This document shows positions 34,807 to 46,987 of a stretch of 64,000 bases of DNA, in pieces. Below the pieces are notes generated by a model, which did no database searches, was not told where the DNA came from, and saw nothing but the letters and a program-made list of their open reading frames with translations. Source of the DNA: Thelonectria olida (lineage: Eukaryota > Ascomycota > Sordariomycetes > Hypocreales > Nectriaceae). Position numbers and translations under genes: made by a program. Positions within the stretch are counted from its first letter, which is position 1; every line of letters begins with the position of its first letter. Location of the stretch: the NCBI GenBank assembly GCA_020736575.1, contig JAGPYM010000016.1:62001-126000 (forward strand), written 5' to 3'.

Positions 34807-37800
34807 TCTCGGATACCCTACTATTAATGCAACTTAGACACGGGCCGAAACAAAAGACTATGATGTATATACGGAACAGAGAGAGCCCTTAATGGAAAGG
34901 AATACCCCATGTATAATAACGTCTCCGACACTGAGGCACTGAGGGTCTGAGAGAGAGAAGAGAGAGTATAACGATCTACATACACTAGATGAAAACCGCA
35001 AAGTTTAAACTCCATCGATCACCTTCAGAACCTTCTTTTTGCCCCCACGGAATGAAACGTGTGGCGCTTGGCTTTGTGATGAAATCACTCTCGCAGACCT
35101 CCGTGGCTGGTTTCGGCAACAAATCACTTGGCAATGCCGTCTAATTCCACGAGCGCGGACCTCGGAGAGATTATTGAAGCTAGTGACGACCTTGGTAAAA
35201 CGCAGAGAACGGTTCATTAATGGCTTGCGGCTGTGTTGGCGACGGAATCAAGAACCCTGCGGGTTCGTGGTCATGAGGCTCTGGTCAAGGATTAAGCTTC
35301 CGTTCATCCCATCCCTATGTGTCTGCATGACTTTGGTCAGATCCTCTCCCGAATATGTTGATTTCAAAGAGTTCAGCCATTGGTTTGAGCGGAAGCCCTG
35401 CGGAGGTTCTATTGCCGCAAAGAGTACGGGTCATTCGTAGTAGATTTTATCCAGGATCAAACGTTCACTGGAACAAGTCTAATTAGGAGTGTCATGAAAT
35501 TCACACCTCAGTTGTATGCAACTAGTCATTCTTGTGAGAATAGCTCGATGGTAACTAGTCATTGAGGAAAAGAGAGATCATGTGGATGGCCATCCGGAGG
35601 GCATCCTAGGCGATGACTTAAAATGTGTCGTCGATCGAGAGAGACGTGGCCAGCACGAAAGAGGATCGCAGTCTAATACGCAAATAGTGTTGGAGACGGG
35701 ATGCCACTCTGCAATGTAACAATCTGCTGATATTTGCGGGACTAGACCTGGCCATGTTTATCAATTGCTCAGTTCAGTGTCGCAATTCACCCCATCCCAT
35801 ACCTATGCAAGGAACATGCGCGTTGGTTTATACCGCCGGTGTACGATTCATGTAAATTTTGAGAACCAACACCCTGACCTCATCGTCTGGTCACCCAGAG
35901 TCGCAGCGAGACGTCGTGGGCTGTTAACCCACCTGCTTGATCTGTGCCCCCTGCACTCGTGGCATCATTTCACGGGAGATCCTCACCAACCCACAGCTTC
36001 AAATTTGCAAAAATGCATGGCCCAGGTCTGGGGTTACGGGGAGAGTGTGGGCCAGGGGACTGTGGGGGATCATCATCGTCTTAACTTGAAGTCATTCCCA
36101 TGGGAAAGTAGCTTAACATGTAGGGCCCTGACTATATTTTGCATCTGAGATGGCAACACGTATTCGTCTACGAGACTGATTAGCCCCAAAGACTCTTCTT
36201 TCGTCAATTCCTTGGGCCAAACCATCCGGTTCTTATTCAGATTCTCATCTCTACGAGTTTCGTGTCTCGGCACCTCACCTCAATGACGGCAAAATCAAGC
36301 CCACTTGATGAGTATGCCCAATCCTCCACCAACCCCACGCCTGAACCCAGCCTTAAAAATCAATGGTCAGCGAGGAGATTGTGGGACTCTCTTATTTTCA
36401 AAAAAAAAAAAAAAAAAAAAAAAAAAAAGCCTTGTTCTGCGGGACTCGGCGGTCGAGTCTGAACTCGCGTTGATCAGGGAGAGGAGTTACCAGTCCCCAG
36501 GATAATCCGAGGCATTCAACCCATTTCTTTGCCTAAACGCACATTTTACGGATTGATTGAAGATCCTATCACTGCCATAATACGCAGTCATCAAATCCTT
36601 CTTCAACTCAATAACACCTATTTACGACCAAACCGCGCCAACATCATACTCGGAGAACATCAGTCACGGTCAGTAGATAGTTCTACGATCCCAAGCATCC
36701 AATGGATGCAGTCTGAGAAAAGCTGCCAGATACGCTCATGGTATTCCAGCTGTAGAATAAATCCTTGTGGTGTGTAAATTCAACGACTCTTCGCTGGCGC
36801 TCCTCACTTCATGAGGTAACCGAATGGTATTTGGCACTTGAGGCAACCATCACGATAAAAACCAAGAAGGGCCCTATTTCAAAGGCCCTATTTTACCTTG
36901 AATCTAATTCGGTGCATATGGTATTCATTGAGACTTTCAAACTACGGATATTACCTTCTTTTATGACAATGTCCTACGGCCTACCTCCATCGTCGTGTTA
37001 AGCTTCTGCAATTGATTGCATCACGATGACAATGACCCTCCCAACAAGTCGGCTGGAGAGGAATGGAAAGCAGCTGCATTCGCGATCTCTCGCTGCGAAA
37101 TATATCGGAAACTCGATAAGAAAGTATTGGGTGGTAAATCTAAGCCCAAACATCCCAGTCTCGTATCTTGACGGTAAAAAACTTCCATCTTATTTCCTGA
37201 ACTTCCACTAAATACCAAGATAAAACGGGGCAGCGATCATATCCTATCGGTTCCGACCGCTGGTACAAAGAGATAATGTCAGCGGTTTTGAGCCAGAATA
37301 TGGCGTTTCTTAATGACGATTGCTCGCCTCCTCGATGGCCTATGATATGACTTAGTCGACGATGCGTGAAATATTGAACGCTTTGTGTATAACTAGCAGA
37401 AAATTGGCGTAAAATAACGTCTTTAGGAGCCTTCGCTCAGGCCAAATGCAGCAAGCACGTCAATTCTCTGTATCAAGCGCCCTAGGGTGGCAAGGTCTTC
37501 GTTTATTTTATCTTGTCTCTTAGTTCATTTATTTTTTATTCTACGCCATTCTTTATATTTTACCTATCTTTGGGGTCCTCGATACCCAGGTTAATATGCT
37601 TGAGACACGCTACATTCTGGAGAATCGCCCTATTCTTCTCCTCGCGCGACCCTCTCACTAGAACCTCCGGCTTCTCCTCGATGTGTCTCCTTCGGCTCCA
37701 TCGTGGCTACTCCCTTTCATCAGGGCCGGGTTTTGAACGACCATATTCCCCCTTTTGTGTTTGATATCATTAGTTTCACGATATTCCTCAAGTGTAGTTG

Positions 37801-38493
37801 GAATCAATGTCATCTCTCATGCACCTGGTGATGCATTTCCAATTCGAGCTCCAGGGCTGAGATAATACCAAACCATGACTTTATTCAACAAGAAGTAACC
37901 TAGCATATCTTCAGGTTTAGTTCCCAAAGTTTGGGAATAGAAACTACAGGGTACCAGATTAACAGCTCTGCCAGTCTGGTATTGATTTGCCCGCATGTAG
38001 CGATAGGAAAGGCAGAACCGTAAAGCATTAGACTTGCTATTGACAGCTCGATTAAATGCAAAAAAAAGCGCATTTCAACTGCAAATACCTCTCAAAAGGC
38101 CTCAATGAACCTTTCAGTACTAGCTACGAACTTTCCAAGTCAGCCATGGAAGTCTTCCTCTCCACCACACATTAAGACGCCAATAATGGACCATTGTCTG
38201 CCTACCCTAAAGCTGGCTTCACGGGAATCGGTTCGACGAGATTCTTTGCACGCGATGAGAAGACATTTGTATGGGACAATCTCTATCGCGCGCCGGTTCT
38301 TTCAATCGGATTAAGTCTCGCAGTTTTATCAATAGCGAAGCATGCGCATCCTCTGGAACAGGTGTTTGGTGTTTAGTGTTTGGTTCGGAGGTCATCAATT
38401 GGCATTAGTTCTCAAGCGTTTGCAGCTTTGGCTATGCGTTCTGGTATCATATCGCTCGTGACTTGTAATTATCTCAATATCCTCTAAGTAATT
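34807..38493. other. Largest gene-free interval
   Basis: About 3.7 kb with only short frames. It contains a 29-A tract at 36400 and several AT-rich stretches (36780-37600). I find no tRNA, transposase or coding signal, and it may be an eroded repeat. Confidence 0.5.
36400..36428. repeat. 29-nt poly(A) tract
   Basis: Uninterrupted A run on the plus strand, the longest homopolymer in the window. It could be the tail of a retroposed copy or simple slippage. Confidence 0.95.
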
Positions 38494-40129
38494 TTACAGC
38501 TTCGCAGAAATGTTCACATGTACCGCCTTGATGTTGGAGTACGCAGCCAGACCAGCCTCGCCAAGCTCGCGCCCGATGCCGCTCTGCTTCACACCGCCAA
38601 AAGGAATACGCCAGTCACTGTCGTTGCTCGAGTTGATCCAAACCATGCCGGCCTCAATTCTCTTGGCTACGCGGTGAGCTCGGCTCAAGTTCTCGGTGAA
38701 GATGGCGCTCCCCAGACCGTATTGCGTGTTATTGGCCAAGTTGATGGCCTCCTCCTGCGTGCTGAACTTGGTGATGACGACAAAGGGACCAAACACCTCC
38801 TCTTGGAACACTCGCATGTGAGGGGAAACACCAGTAAAGACAGTAGGCTGCATGAAGAAGCCCTTGCCGTCGGCGCCCGCCTTGAAGGGCTCACCACCGA
38901 CCTCGAGCTTGGCGCCGTCCTTCTTGCCGATCTCGACATAGGACATGATGCGCTCGAATTGGCTCTTGGTGACCTGGGGCCCCTGGAACGTGTTCTCGTC
39001 AAAGGGATCGCCGAGCTTGGAGATCTGCTTGACCTGCGACTTGAAGGCAGCAAGGAACTTGTCGTAGACGGAATCCTGCACCAGGATGCGCGACGTTGCT
39101 GTGCAGATTTGGCCCTGGTTGGACATGATGCCGGCATGGGCCCAGTAGACTGCGAGGTCGATGTCGGCATCGTCGAAAACGATCAAGGGGCTCTTGCCAC
39201 CCGTTTCCAGGGTGATGTTCTTGAGGTTGGTGGCAGCCATCTTCATGATGTGCTTGGCCGTGGCAGTCGACCCAGTAAAGGCGATCTTATCGACGTCGGT
39301 ATGAGATGAGAGGGCTGCGCCGGCGACGGTGCCGAGGCCGTTGACGATGTTGACCACGCCGGCTGGGAATCCGGCCTTGGCAATGAGGTTAGCAAAGTAG
39401 AGGATGGACAGCGGCGTCTGCTCGGCGGGCTTGAGGACGACCGTGTTGCCGCAAGCAAGGGCTGGGCCGAGCTTCCAGGCGGCCATGGCCAATGGGTAGT
39501 TCCAGCTGCATTTACTATTAGCTTTGGGTGCGTTCACCGCAATGGTGGATGCGATTGAACGTACGGAATGATCTGGCCGCAGACACCGACGGGTTCTCGA
39601 ATGGTGTAGCCGAACTTGTCGCCAGTCGTCTCGATGACCTGCCCAAACACCTTGTCGGCAAAGCCGGCGTAGTATCGCAGCGTCTCGGCGACCTCGACGC
39701 AATCCTCGTTTAGGGCGACTTGGTACGGCTTGCCATTGTCCCACGTCTCAATGGTGGCCAGAGTCTCGCGATGCTCCTCGACCAAGTCGGCGAGGCGGTT
39801 CATGAGCTTGCCGCGGTCGGTGGCGGGCAGGTCGCGCCAGGAGGGGTTTCGGAGGGCATTTCGGGCGGCTCGCACGGCTTTATCGACGTCGTCGGCGGTG
39901 GCAGCATAGACGGAGACGATTTCCTGTTCGTTTCTTTGCGGAGATGTGTGAGCATGGAGCTATAGCTGGTGGCCAGGGAGACAATTGAATGGATTGGGGC
40001 TTACGTGGGGTTGATTGAGCTGATCTTGCCGCCGTCCGACGACTTTACCCATTCGTTGTTGATGAAGAGGCCAGTGGGCTGGGCATACTTCCGCCCATTG
40101 GGGGCTGTGAGCTGGGCATTGAGGTTCAT
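38494..40129 (-). CDS. NAD(P)-dependent aldehyde dehydrogenase with peroxisomal signal
   Basis: Three exons: 40005-40129, 39565-39933 and 38494-39505, giving 501 residues, typical of class 1/2 ALDH. It oxidises an aldehyde to the acid. The general base Glu265 is in TLETGGKSP and the nucleophile Cys299 in GQICTATS. The NAD-binding FTGST and the late FGPF segment are present. The last residues are NISAKL, and AKL is a functional PTS1 variant, which suggests peroxisomal import. The divergence from the usual cytosolic isoform and its place near a copper amine oxidase that also ends in AKL suggest it oxidises amine-derived aldehydes. Intron 1 (71 nt) has an AAAG acceptor; the alternative CAG six nt further would break frame, so the join is well constrained. 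Confidence 0.93.
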
Positions 40130-41126
40130 TTTGGCACGTCTGATGAGCAACAAGGCCTCCAGATCAAACAGCTTGAATCTGGATCTTGCAGTACAGGTTC
40201 CTAAGGGATCTGACCCGCCCAGGTAGCGGCATCTCATCTAATATGTTGGCCGTGATAGGCATGGGACCAACCGAAAACGGGCACTATGCAACATGTGCGG
40301 GGAAGCTCCCTTGATGCGTCCGCCATTGACAAACCGACTGGCTGGGCTGAAAGATACGCCGCCAAAGAAGCAAAGACGAGCTGCCAGCATGACCTTGCAG
40401 GGAGCGGGGCCATTGAGATCTCGGTGATGCAGCCAGCCGCCGCGTGCATGGCCGGACCGGTGTGGGTGAGATAACGCTTGTCGGCCCCCCCGCGGCAGTG
40501 TAGCGCCCGGGGTCGTTGGAGATGCTTGCCTCGATCTGGCAGTTGACCTGCAATCGATCCAAGATCCGGCCAAGGGATGACAAGGGATGAGGATGCTTGC
40601 TGTCATTTGTGACAGGGAGAAACAAAGATGGGATTGTGTTACCCCGTACTATTGTTGCAGAATAATGGCCGATTTCGGCATGTAGATAGGCCACATTGTG
40701 CATGTATGTTAGCAACTGCTTTGAGTAACGACCAACTGTTGAAGGGACCTGTTCCTGCGGTGAAGCTGCCGCCTGCGCATAATCTGAAGAATTAGTGAGA
40801 CCGTACTAAGCTCGGTATAGTCTTAACATCGCATTTCTCGTCAATCTCCAACCCCCAAGTTCTGGAGTTCTCAATCAAGTAGCACATCACCAAAAAAAAG
40901 ACTAACTGAAACAAGGGATTCAAATTCACATTTCAACAAACATGTTCACAACGGTTGATCAAGTAAAAAGAAAATATTGTATTGGCCTGTTTGTACAAGA
41001 GGATAGGGACAGAAATAAAGATGGTGGTGGGCTTGTTTGATTTCAAACTCCCATTGAATGAGTAGAAAGAAAATTTTGTAGGATATACAAGATTCAAACC
41101 ACACGGTTTTATAATTTTCGAAACCA
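40130..41126. other. Intergenic between ALDH and permease genes
   Basis: Holds the ALDH promoter and the permease 3' end. No gene is seen; low-complexity AT-rich stretch near 40880-41100. Confidence 0.5.
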
Positions 41127-42824
41127 TCACTCCTTCCTGACTTCTCCATCCGCCTCAGCCTGCTTGTCGTGCGCAAACTTGCTCTCAGCAACAGCTGGAC
41201 CCTCGTGGTCCGCCACCACGCGTCCCTCGGACTCCTCGGACTGAAGGTAGGTGGTGCGGCCCTTGATCACCCAGAAGCCCAAGGTGACAACCATCATGAC
41301 ACCAAAGACGGCAATGGCGTAGTTCATATCGGTTCCAGACGGGTTGGGCGAGCCGGGGAAAAAGAAGAAGACGGTCGTGATGCCGCAGTAGACCACGGAA
41401 ACCCAGTTGGCGATGGGACCGAACCACCCGAGGTGGAACTGTCCAGGAGGAAGCTTGTCGCGGCCCTTGATGAGGAGCACCGCGATGGGCATCATGTAAG
41501 AGATGGTCAGGGCAATAGTGCTGACACTGAGAATGGCGTCAAGAACCGTCGAGGCAAATGTGTACAGAATACCAACGAGCGCCATAATACAGCCCTGAAG
41601 CCACAGAGCGCGCACGGGAGCCTTCCAAGTGTTGTCGACCACGGAGAAGTAGTTGCTCCAAGGAATACCGCCATCTCGAGCAAAACCCCAGGTCATGCGG
41701 GACGCTGTCGTGACAATGCTAATGCCCTGACCCATTCCGTTCATGATAAAGAGGGAGAGGAGCACAGTGCCGCCCTTAAGACCGATTGTTTCTTTGAGAA
41801 GATCCATGAAGGGAAGACCAGTCGGGGGGTCGAGAATAACATCGAGTGACTGAATCGAGAAGAGGCAGATTACCATGAAGATAAAACCGCTAACGGCACC
41901 CATGCTCACGGAGAGCCAGATGACTCGAGGGACGTTTCTTCTGGGGGAAGGAATCTCCTCCACCATGTGGATGGCGGAATCGAAGGCCGTGAGACCTTTG
42001 GATATAAGTCAGTATCAGACAGCAGCAATAGTACGTGGAAACTCACCATATGCAGCCTGCAAAAGTCCCATAAACCAGGTAACACCATCGGGCCAGCCAG
42101 TCTGGTTGATCCAGGTCCTAAAGACAAAGTCGGCGGGCTGGAAATCGAGGCCATCCTTGGTTCCAACGGAAATCAGAAGCGCAAGGCTAATGATGAAGAA
42201 GAGGCCCACGAAGGATATTCCGACAAAGTTATTGAACATGGGCAGGATCATATCCCTGCGGCAGGAAACAATGTTGAAGACCGTCATGAACAGGGTGGTG
42301 CCGAGATAAACAAGGAACAGAACCCATCCCTTGCTCGCACCCGACCAGTCGACTTTGAAGAGCACCTTCATGCCGAGCATAAACTCTGTCATGAAGGCAA
42401 TCTGAGAGGCGGACAGCGTCCACCAGCCAAAGGTGTTGATCCACGCGCAGAGGTAGGACAGGAAGCGACCAAGAGCCGTGGGCCACAGACGCGAGATCCA
42501 GTAGGCCTGGCCCAGGGCCGTGGGCATGCTGCTGACGAGCTCACCCATGGACAGGGCAACGCAGAGGTTGCAGGCCGTCACCAGGCAGAGGCCCCAGAGG
42601 ATGGCAACGGGACCGCCATTGGTGAGGCCGCTAGAAAGACCTTGAGCGAACGTCGACCAGGTTCCCAAGACGCAAAAGGCCAGCGAGAGCATGCTCCAGG
42701 TGCTGAACTTGCGACTCAGGGCCTGCGAGTGGCCAAGGTGAGCCAGATCCTCGGCATCCTGAAGAGCCTGGTCAGACGGCATCGGTCCCTTAAGTGATGC
42801 GTTCGTCTCCGCGTCCACGGCCAT
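41127..42824 (-). CDS. APC-superfamily permease (choline/GABA/polyamine transporter type)
   Basis: Two exons, 42047-42824 and 41127-41995 (intron 51 nt), giving 548 residues. About twelve hydrophobic segments are expected from the family and visible by eye. N-terminal signature: FSTWSMLSLAFCVLGTWSTF (residues 42-61) and GGPVAILWG, followed by SMGELVSSMPTALGQAYW. Later come AFDSAIHMVEEIPSPRRNVP and the SRMTWGFARDGGIPWS segment, all typical of the fungal ACT family that includes the yeast choline carrier HNM1 and GABA carrier UGA4. It would move an amine or amino acid into the cell across the plasma membrane. Its promoter is shared with the divergent copper amine oxidase, supporting an amine substrate. 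The exact substrate is not readable. Confidence 0.92.
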
Positions 42825-44781
42825 GTTCAATCGGGTCCGGTGGCGGTTTTTTGAAAGAAAGGGGCAATTTTGAAGCTGTGTCGGGCATTCGCAATGATGG
42901 GGGTTGGAGTTCAGAAAGAAAAACCCTCGTTCAGGCTTTGCGACGAGGACTCGGGGCCCTTAGTTATACAACAAAACCCAAAGGCTCGGGCTCAGGCTCA
43001 GCTTCAGGGTGCGTACGGACCAACCTATTGTCAGGAGAGGACACACGGAGTTCTTAAACCTGGCATCGTGTGACAGGACTCTTGGTGATAGGGTTGGCAC
43101 AGCGAGAAAAAGGTGGAGGGCCCAAAAGGCCTAACTCCCAAGGGTGGTGGGAGGTGGGCTCTCGAATTGATTAGGACACATGCTTATTCCGTACGCACAA
43201 CCTTTGGGCCGCCGTTATCTCTGGCCCCTAGTCACCCCTTAGTACCGCACGAGTATCCTGTACAAGGGATAACGAGGGAGCTCTGGCCAGCCGACGGCTC
43301 ACTGGCACACCCACACTGTTTCTGAGTGACGACGACGCGAGGTACTGGTGAAGAGCGTGAGCGTCTGGCACGCAGCGATGAAGCTGTCATGGGCACTCGC
43401 GAGCTTATAGGGCAGCGACAGCGCCTCTCAACCGCAAACAGGGGGACACGGCCATCCCCACGGGGTATTTGTGACAGAAGCAAGCCCAGCGAGATGCCAT
43501 TACGTGATAGCTCAGAAGCACAATCATCATGTCTTGGGTACGGGAGCAGCACGCGATGGCTTCCCCACGGGGTACGTTCTTCTGTTACACCACCAACAAA
43601 CGTGTGGCAGGGATGCCATCTTGAAGGCCGGGAACCGGACGCAGCAACGAACGCCTTGAAACGCTGCGTCGTAAAAATACACGGTCAGCTGGTCACGCGT
43701 CATAGCCAGTCGGCAATCTCGGGGCGCCGAGGCAAAGGTCGTTATCGACGAGCCCCATTCGCCACGAAGAGTGGAATTATTGCAATCTATTGCCTGCATA
43801 CGGAATGGTTGCGTTGCCGCCGTTGGGCTGTGCGTATCCGGGGCTGGGACATGAGCGTCAACTGCCAGAAGAGGACAAGCTTTGGTGATTCTTATTACTC
43901 AAGCTCACCCGTTTGCAGCGTTGCCCAGTGCCAAAGCATTCCCCGGCATCCTGGACGATGCATCGTTGTCAACGTTTACTCGTTTAGCGGGAACAGGGCC
44001 GGAAATTTCTCGATTCCCAAAGAAGCTGTACGAGCGCAATGTGGCCCAAGTTGTGACAAAGAGGAAATGGGATTCTGGAAGGGTCAATCCAATCCGATTG
44101 TTGCAATCTCTCAGCGTGACGTTGGCGTTGCCCCTCGTTGACCGGCGGCCTGCCATGTCCCTCCCGCCACTACTACGCGAAGACATGTTGAGATGACTAT
44201 GGGTATGCACTGTATCTATCTCTGAAGCCTGCATTGGCGTAGTAGCTTCGCATATTTTGGCGCCTGACTACACACGGCAGTTCAGTCGCACATTCTTGCG
44301 CCCACCCGCCTCACTCATGACTCCGGATGGTCTCTGCCACCATTGGTGGTGTTGACACGCCGAAAAAGCAAGCAAAGATACCAACGGCGCACACATGGCC
44401 GCAGATTCCGTTCCCCGCTCTCCACCGGTCGGCTTCTGGAGGCTCACAATGTCGTGGAGGCTTTGGCACCGTCGCAAGAAGCGACACAGCAGCTCGAGGT
44501 CCGGACCAGTGTGGAGATGGCATTCCGGGACTATGACCGGCAGACGCCGATGGTGCTGTTGAGGCTCGGGTCTTGGGGGTATAAAGAAGGCCTATCGCTT
44601 CTTCGTGAGGTTTGGAGGTTTGAGAGATAGAGTATCATCACCACCACCACCACCACCAAGCAATTCCAAGCCGAAAGATAGCATCAGCCAACCGCTTGAC
44701 TGCTCAGCGACACTTCTCTTGTCGTCCTCGTTCCCCTCCAGTATCGTATGGCAAATTATCTAAGCCCAGACAACCCCCATC
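42825..44781. promoter_or_regulatory. Divergent promoter region of permease and copper amine oxidase
   Basis: No trustworthy gene, although a 271-codon frame exists at 43326-44141. HGATAR sites (GATA-factor consensus) occur at 43086, 43505, 44592 (reverse), 44625 and 44676. A 13-bp sequence TCCCCACGGGGTA is repeated exactly at 43455 and 43562 and contains the CreA-like core GTGGGG in both orientations. A TATAAAG lies at 44580 and a (CCA)n microsatellite at 44638-44658. Confidence 0.5.
44638..44658. repeat. CCA/CAC trinucleotide microsatellite
   Basis: About seven CAC units lie in the 5' leader region of the amine oxidase gene. Confidence 0.85.
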
Positions 44782-46987
44782 ATGATTGCAGACACCTCCT
44801 CCATCGCCGGCTACACCGTTTACCGGGAAGAGCCCAACGACGCCGCTCCCGATCTGTCCAAGCAGCACACCGTGCATCCTCTGGGTGCGTTCTATCTCTC
44901 ATGGACGCCAATTGATCTCCAGTGGTCTTTGGCGTTTTTGCTCTTCACAAGCATCCCCTGCTAATGCCCGTGTAGATCCGCTATCGATTGATGAGATTCG
45001 CGCCGCTCGCAAGCTCATCATTGATCATGCCAGCCCCAAGACTCTCAAGTTCAACTGCCTCACTCTCCGTGAGCCCAAAAAGGCCGAATATGTTGCCTTC
45101 CGCTCCCGCAGTGGCCCGCGCCCTGACCGACGCGCTTTTGCCATTGTCATTGAGCGCCCTTCCTCGCAGATCGCCGAGGTCATCGTCAACTTGACCACTG
45201 GCAAGATCGAGGACTGGAAGCCCGTCTACGATGTCGGCCCAACCCTGACCCTCGAGGACCTCGACGTCTGCGAGCGCGTTTGCCGCGCCGATCCCCAGGT
45301 CATCGAGGCTTGCCGCGAAATCGGCATCACCGACATGTCCAAGGTCTACCTGGACGCCTGGGCCATCGGCTTCGACAACCGCTGGGGCTTTGAGCGCCGT
45401 CTTCAGCAGGGCCTCGCCTACTACCGAAACTCGGACAACGACAACCAATACGCCCATCCGCTGGACTTTTCTGTCGTCGTCGACACCGAGACCGAAGAGG
45501 TCCTGGCCGTCGATGTCCGCCGCGTCAACGGCGAGCGCACAAAGGTGCCCCTTGAGGAGCACAACTACATGCCCGAGTTCATCGGCGAGAACTACGTCGA
45601 CGGGCTCCTCAAGCCCATCAACATCACCCAGCCCCAGGGCGTGTCTTTCCGCATGAAGGGCAACGAGATCCAGTGGGCCGGCTACAAGATGCACATTGGC
45701 TTCAACTACCGCGAGGGTATTGTGCTGTCCGACGTCCGCATGGAGGACCAGCAAGAGCACCGCGAGCGCACCCTCTTCAACCGCATCAGTGTTGTCGAGA
45801 TGGTCGTGCCCTACGGCTCGCCTGAGACTCCCCACCAGAAGAAGCACGCTTTCGACGTTGGCGAGTATGGCACCGGCTTCATGACCAACTCTCTGAAGCT
45901 GGGATGCGACTGCAAGGGCGCCATCCACTATCTCGACGCCGTCATGGCCACCGGCAGCGGTGAGCCCGCCGTCATCAAGAACGCCATCTGCATCCACGAG
46001 GAGGACAACGGTCTGCTCTACAAGCACACCGACTACCGCGATGGCACCGTCATCTCTGCCCGAGACCGCAAGCTCATCATCTCCCAAATCATCACTGCCG
46101 CCAACTATGAGTACGGCTTCTACCACACCTTCACTCTGGACGGCACCTACAAGCTCGAGATGAAGCTCACCGGAATGCTCAACACCTACTGCATGCACCC
46201 TACTGAGGTTGCCGCTCCTTACGGCTCCGAGGTCGCCCACCGCATCAACGCCCACAACCACCAGCACATCTTCTCTCTCCGCGTCGATCCCGAGGTCGAC
46301 GGTCCCAACAACTCCATCGTCCAGAACGATGCTGTGCCTTCCGACTACCCCGTCGGATCTCCCGAAAACCCCTACGGCAACGGCTTCTACTGCAAGAAGA
46401 CGCCTCTTCGCACCTCTCTGGCCGCCGTCTCCGACTACAAGTTCGAGACCAGCCGCTCTTGGGACATTATGAACCCCAACAGCATCAACCCCGCGTGCAA
46501 GAAGCCCGTCGCCTACAAAATCCTCAACAGCGGCTGCCCCGGCCTTCTGGCGCAGCCCGGCAGCATGGTGTACAAGCGTGCCGCCTTTGCGCGCCACAGC
46601 CTGTGGGTGACTCCCTACAAGGACTACGAGATCTTCCCGGCCGGTGACTACGTGTGCCAGTCGACTGGCGAGGAGAAGCACCCGTACAACGGCACCATTG
46701 TCGACTGGGTGGCGCGCGACGAGCCCATCGAGAACACGGACATCGTGTGCTACATCCAGTTCGGCCTGACGCACTTCCCGCGAACCGAGGACTTCCCCAT
46801 CATGCCGGCCGAGCCCGTCAGCGTCATGCTGCGCGCCTCGAATTTCTTCCAGAAGAACCCCGGCCTGTGGGTGCCTCCCTCTGCTCTGTGTGTCGACGCC
46901 GCGTCCAAGGACGCCTTTGGCAAGCCGGAGCAGCAGCAGCAGCCTTCTGGGTCGTGCTGTGCCCCAAAGGCCCCCGCGAAGCTGTGA
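44782..46987 (+). CDS. Copper amine oxidase (topaquinone enzyme) with peroxisomal signal
   Basis: Two exons, 44782-44884 and 44976-46987 (intron 91 nt), giving 704 residues. It oxidises primary amines to aldehydes, releasing ammonia and hydrogen peroxide. The topaquinone precursor is Tyr412 in NYEYG, and the catalytic base is Asp328 in AFDVGEYGTG. The copper ligands are His463, His465 (HQH) and His634 (LTHFP). Their spacing matches the yeast peroxisomal amine oxidase almost exactly. No signal peptide is present, and the C-terminus PAKL ends in a PTS1 variant, so peroxisomal location is likely. A Cys-Cys pair sits near the end (GSCCAPK). The gene is divergent from a permease and near an AKL-ended aldehyde dehydrogenase. 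GATA sites just upstream suggest nitrogen-catabolite control. Codon usage is strongly C-ending, which implies high expression. Confidence 0.96.

Noticed and set aside
36361..36475. Possible tRNA-derived SINE with A and B boxes around the poly(A) tract
   Set aside because: The B-box-like GGTCGAGTCT lacks one base of the consensus, and the two boxes are separated by the A run itself, which is not how a SINE is built.
43326..44141. 271-codon frame in the permease/oxidase promoter
   Set aside because: No recognisable domain, mixed composition and no splice structure. It is most likely a chance open frame in GC-rich DNA, though it cannot be fully excluded.
44981..46774. 597-codon open frame on the minus strand across the copper amine oxidase
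   Set aside because: It is an antisense shadow caused by the strong C-ending codon bias of the real gene. It has no domain and is hydrophobic/Asp-Val repetitive in the way such shadows are.
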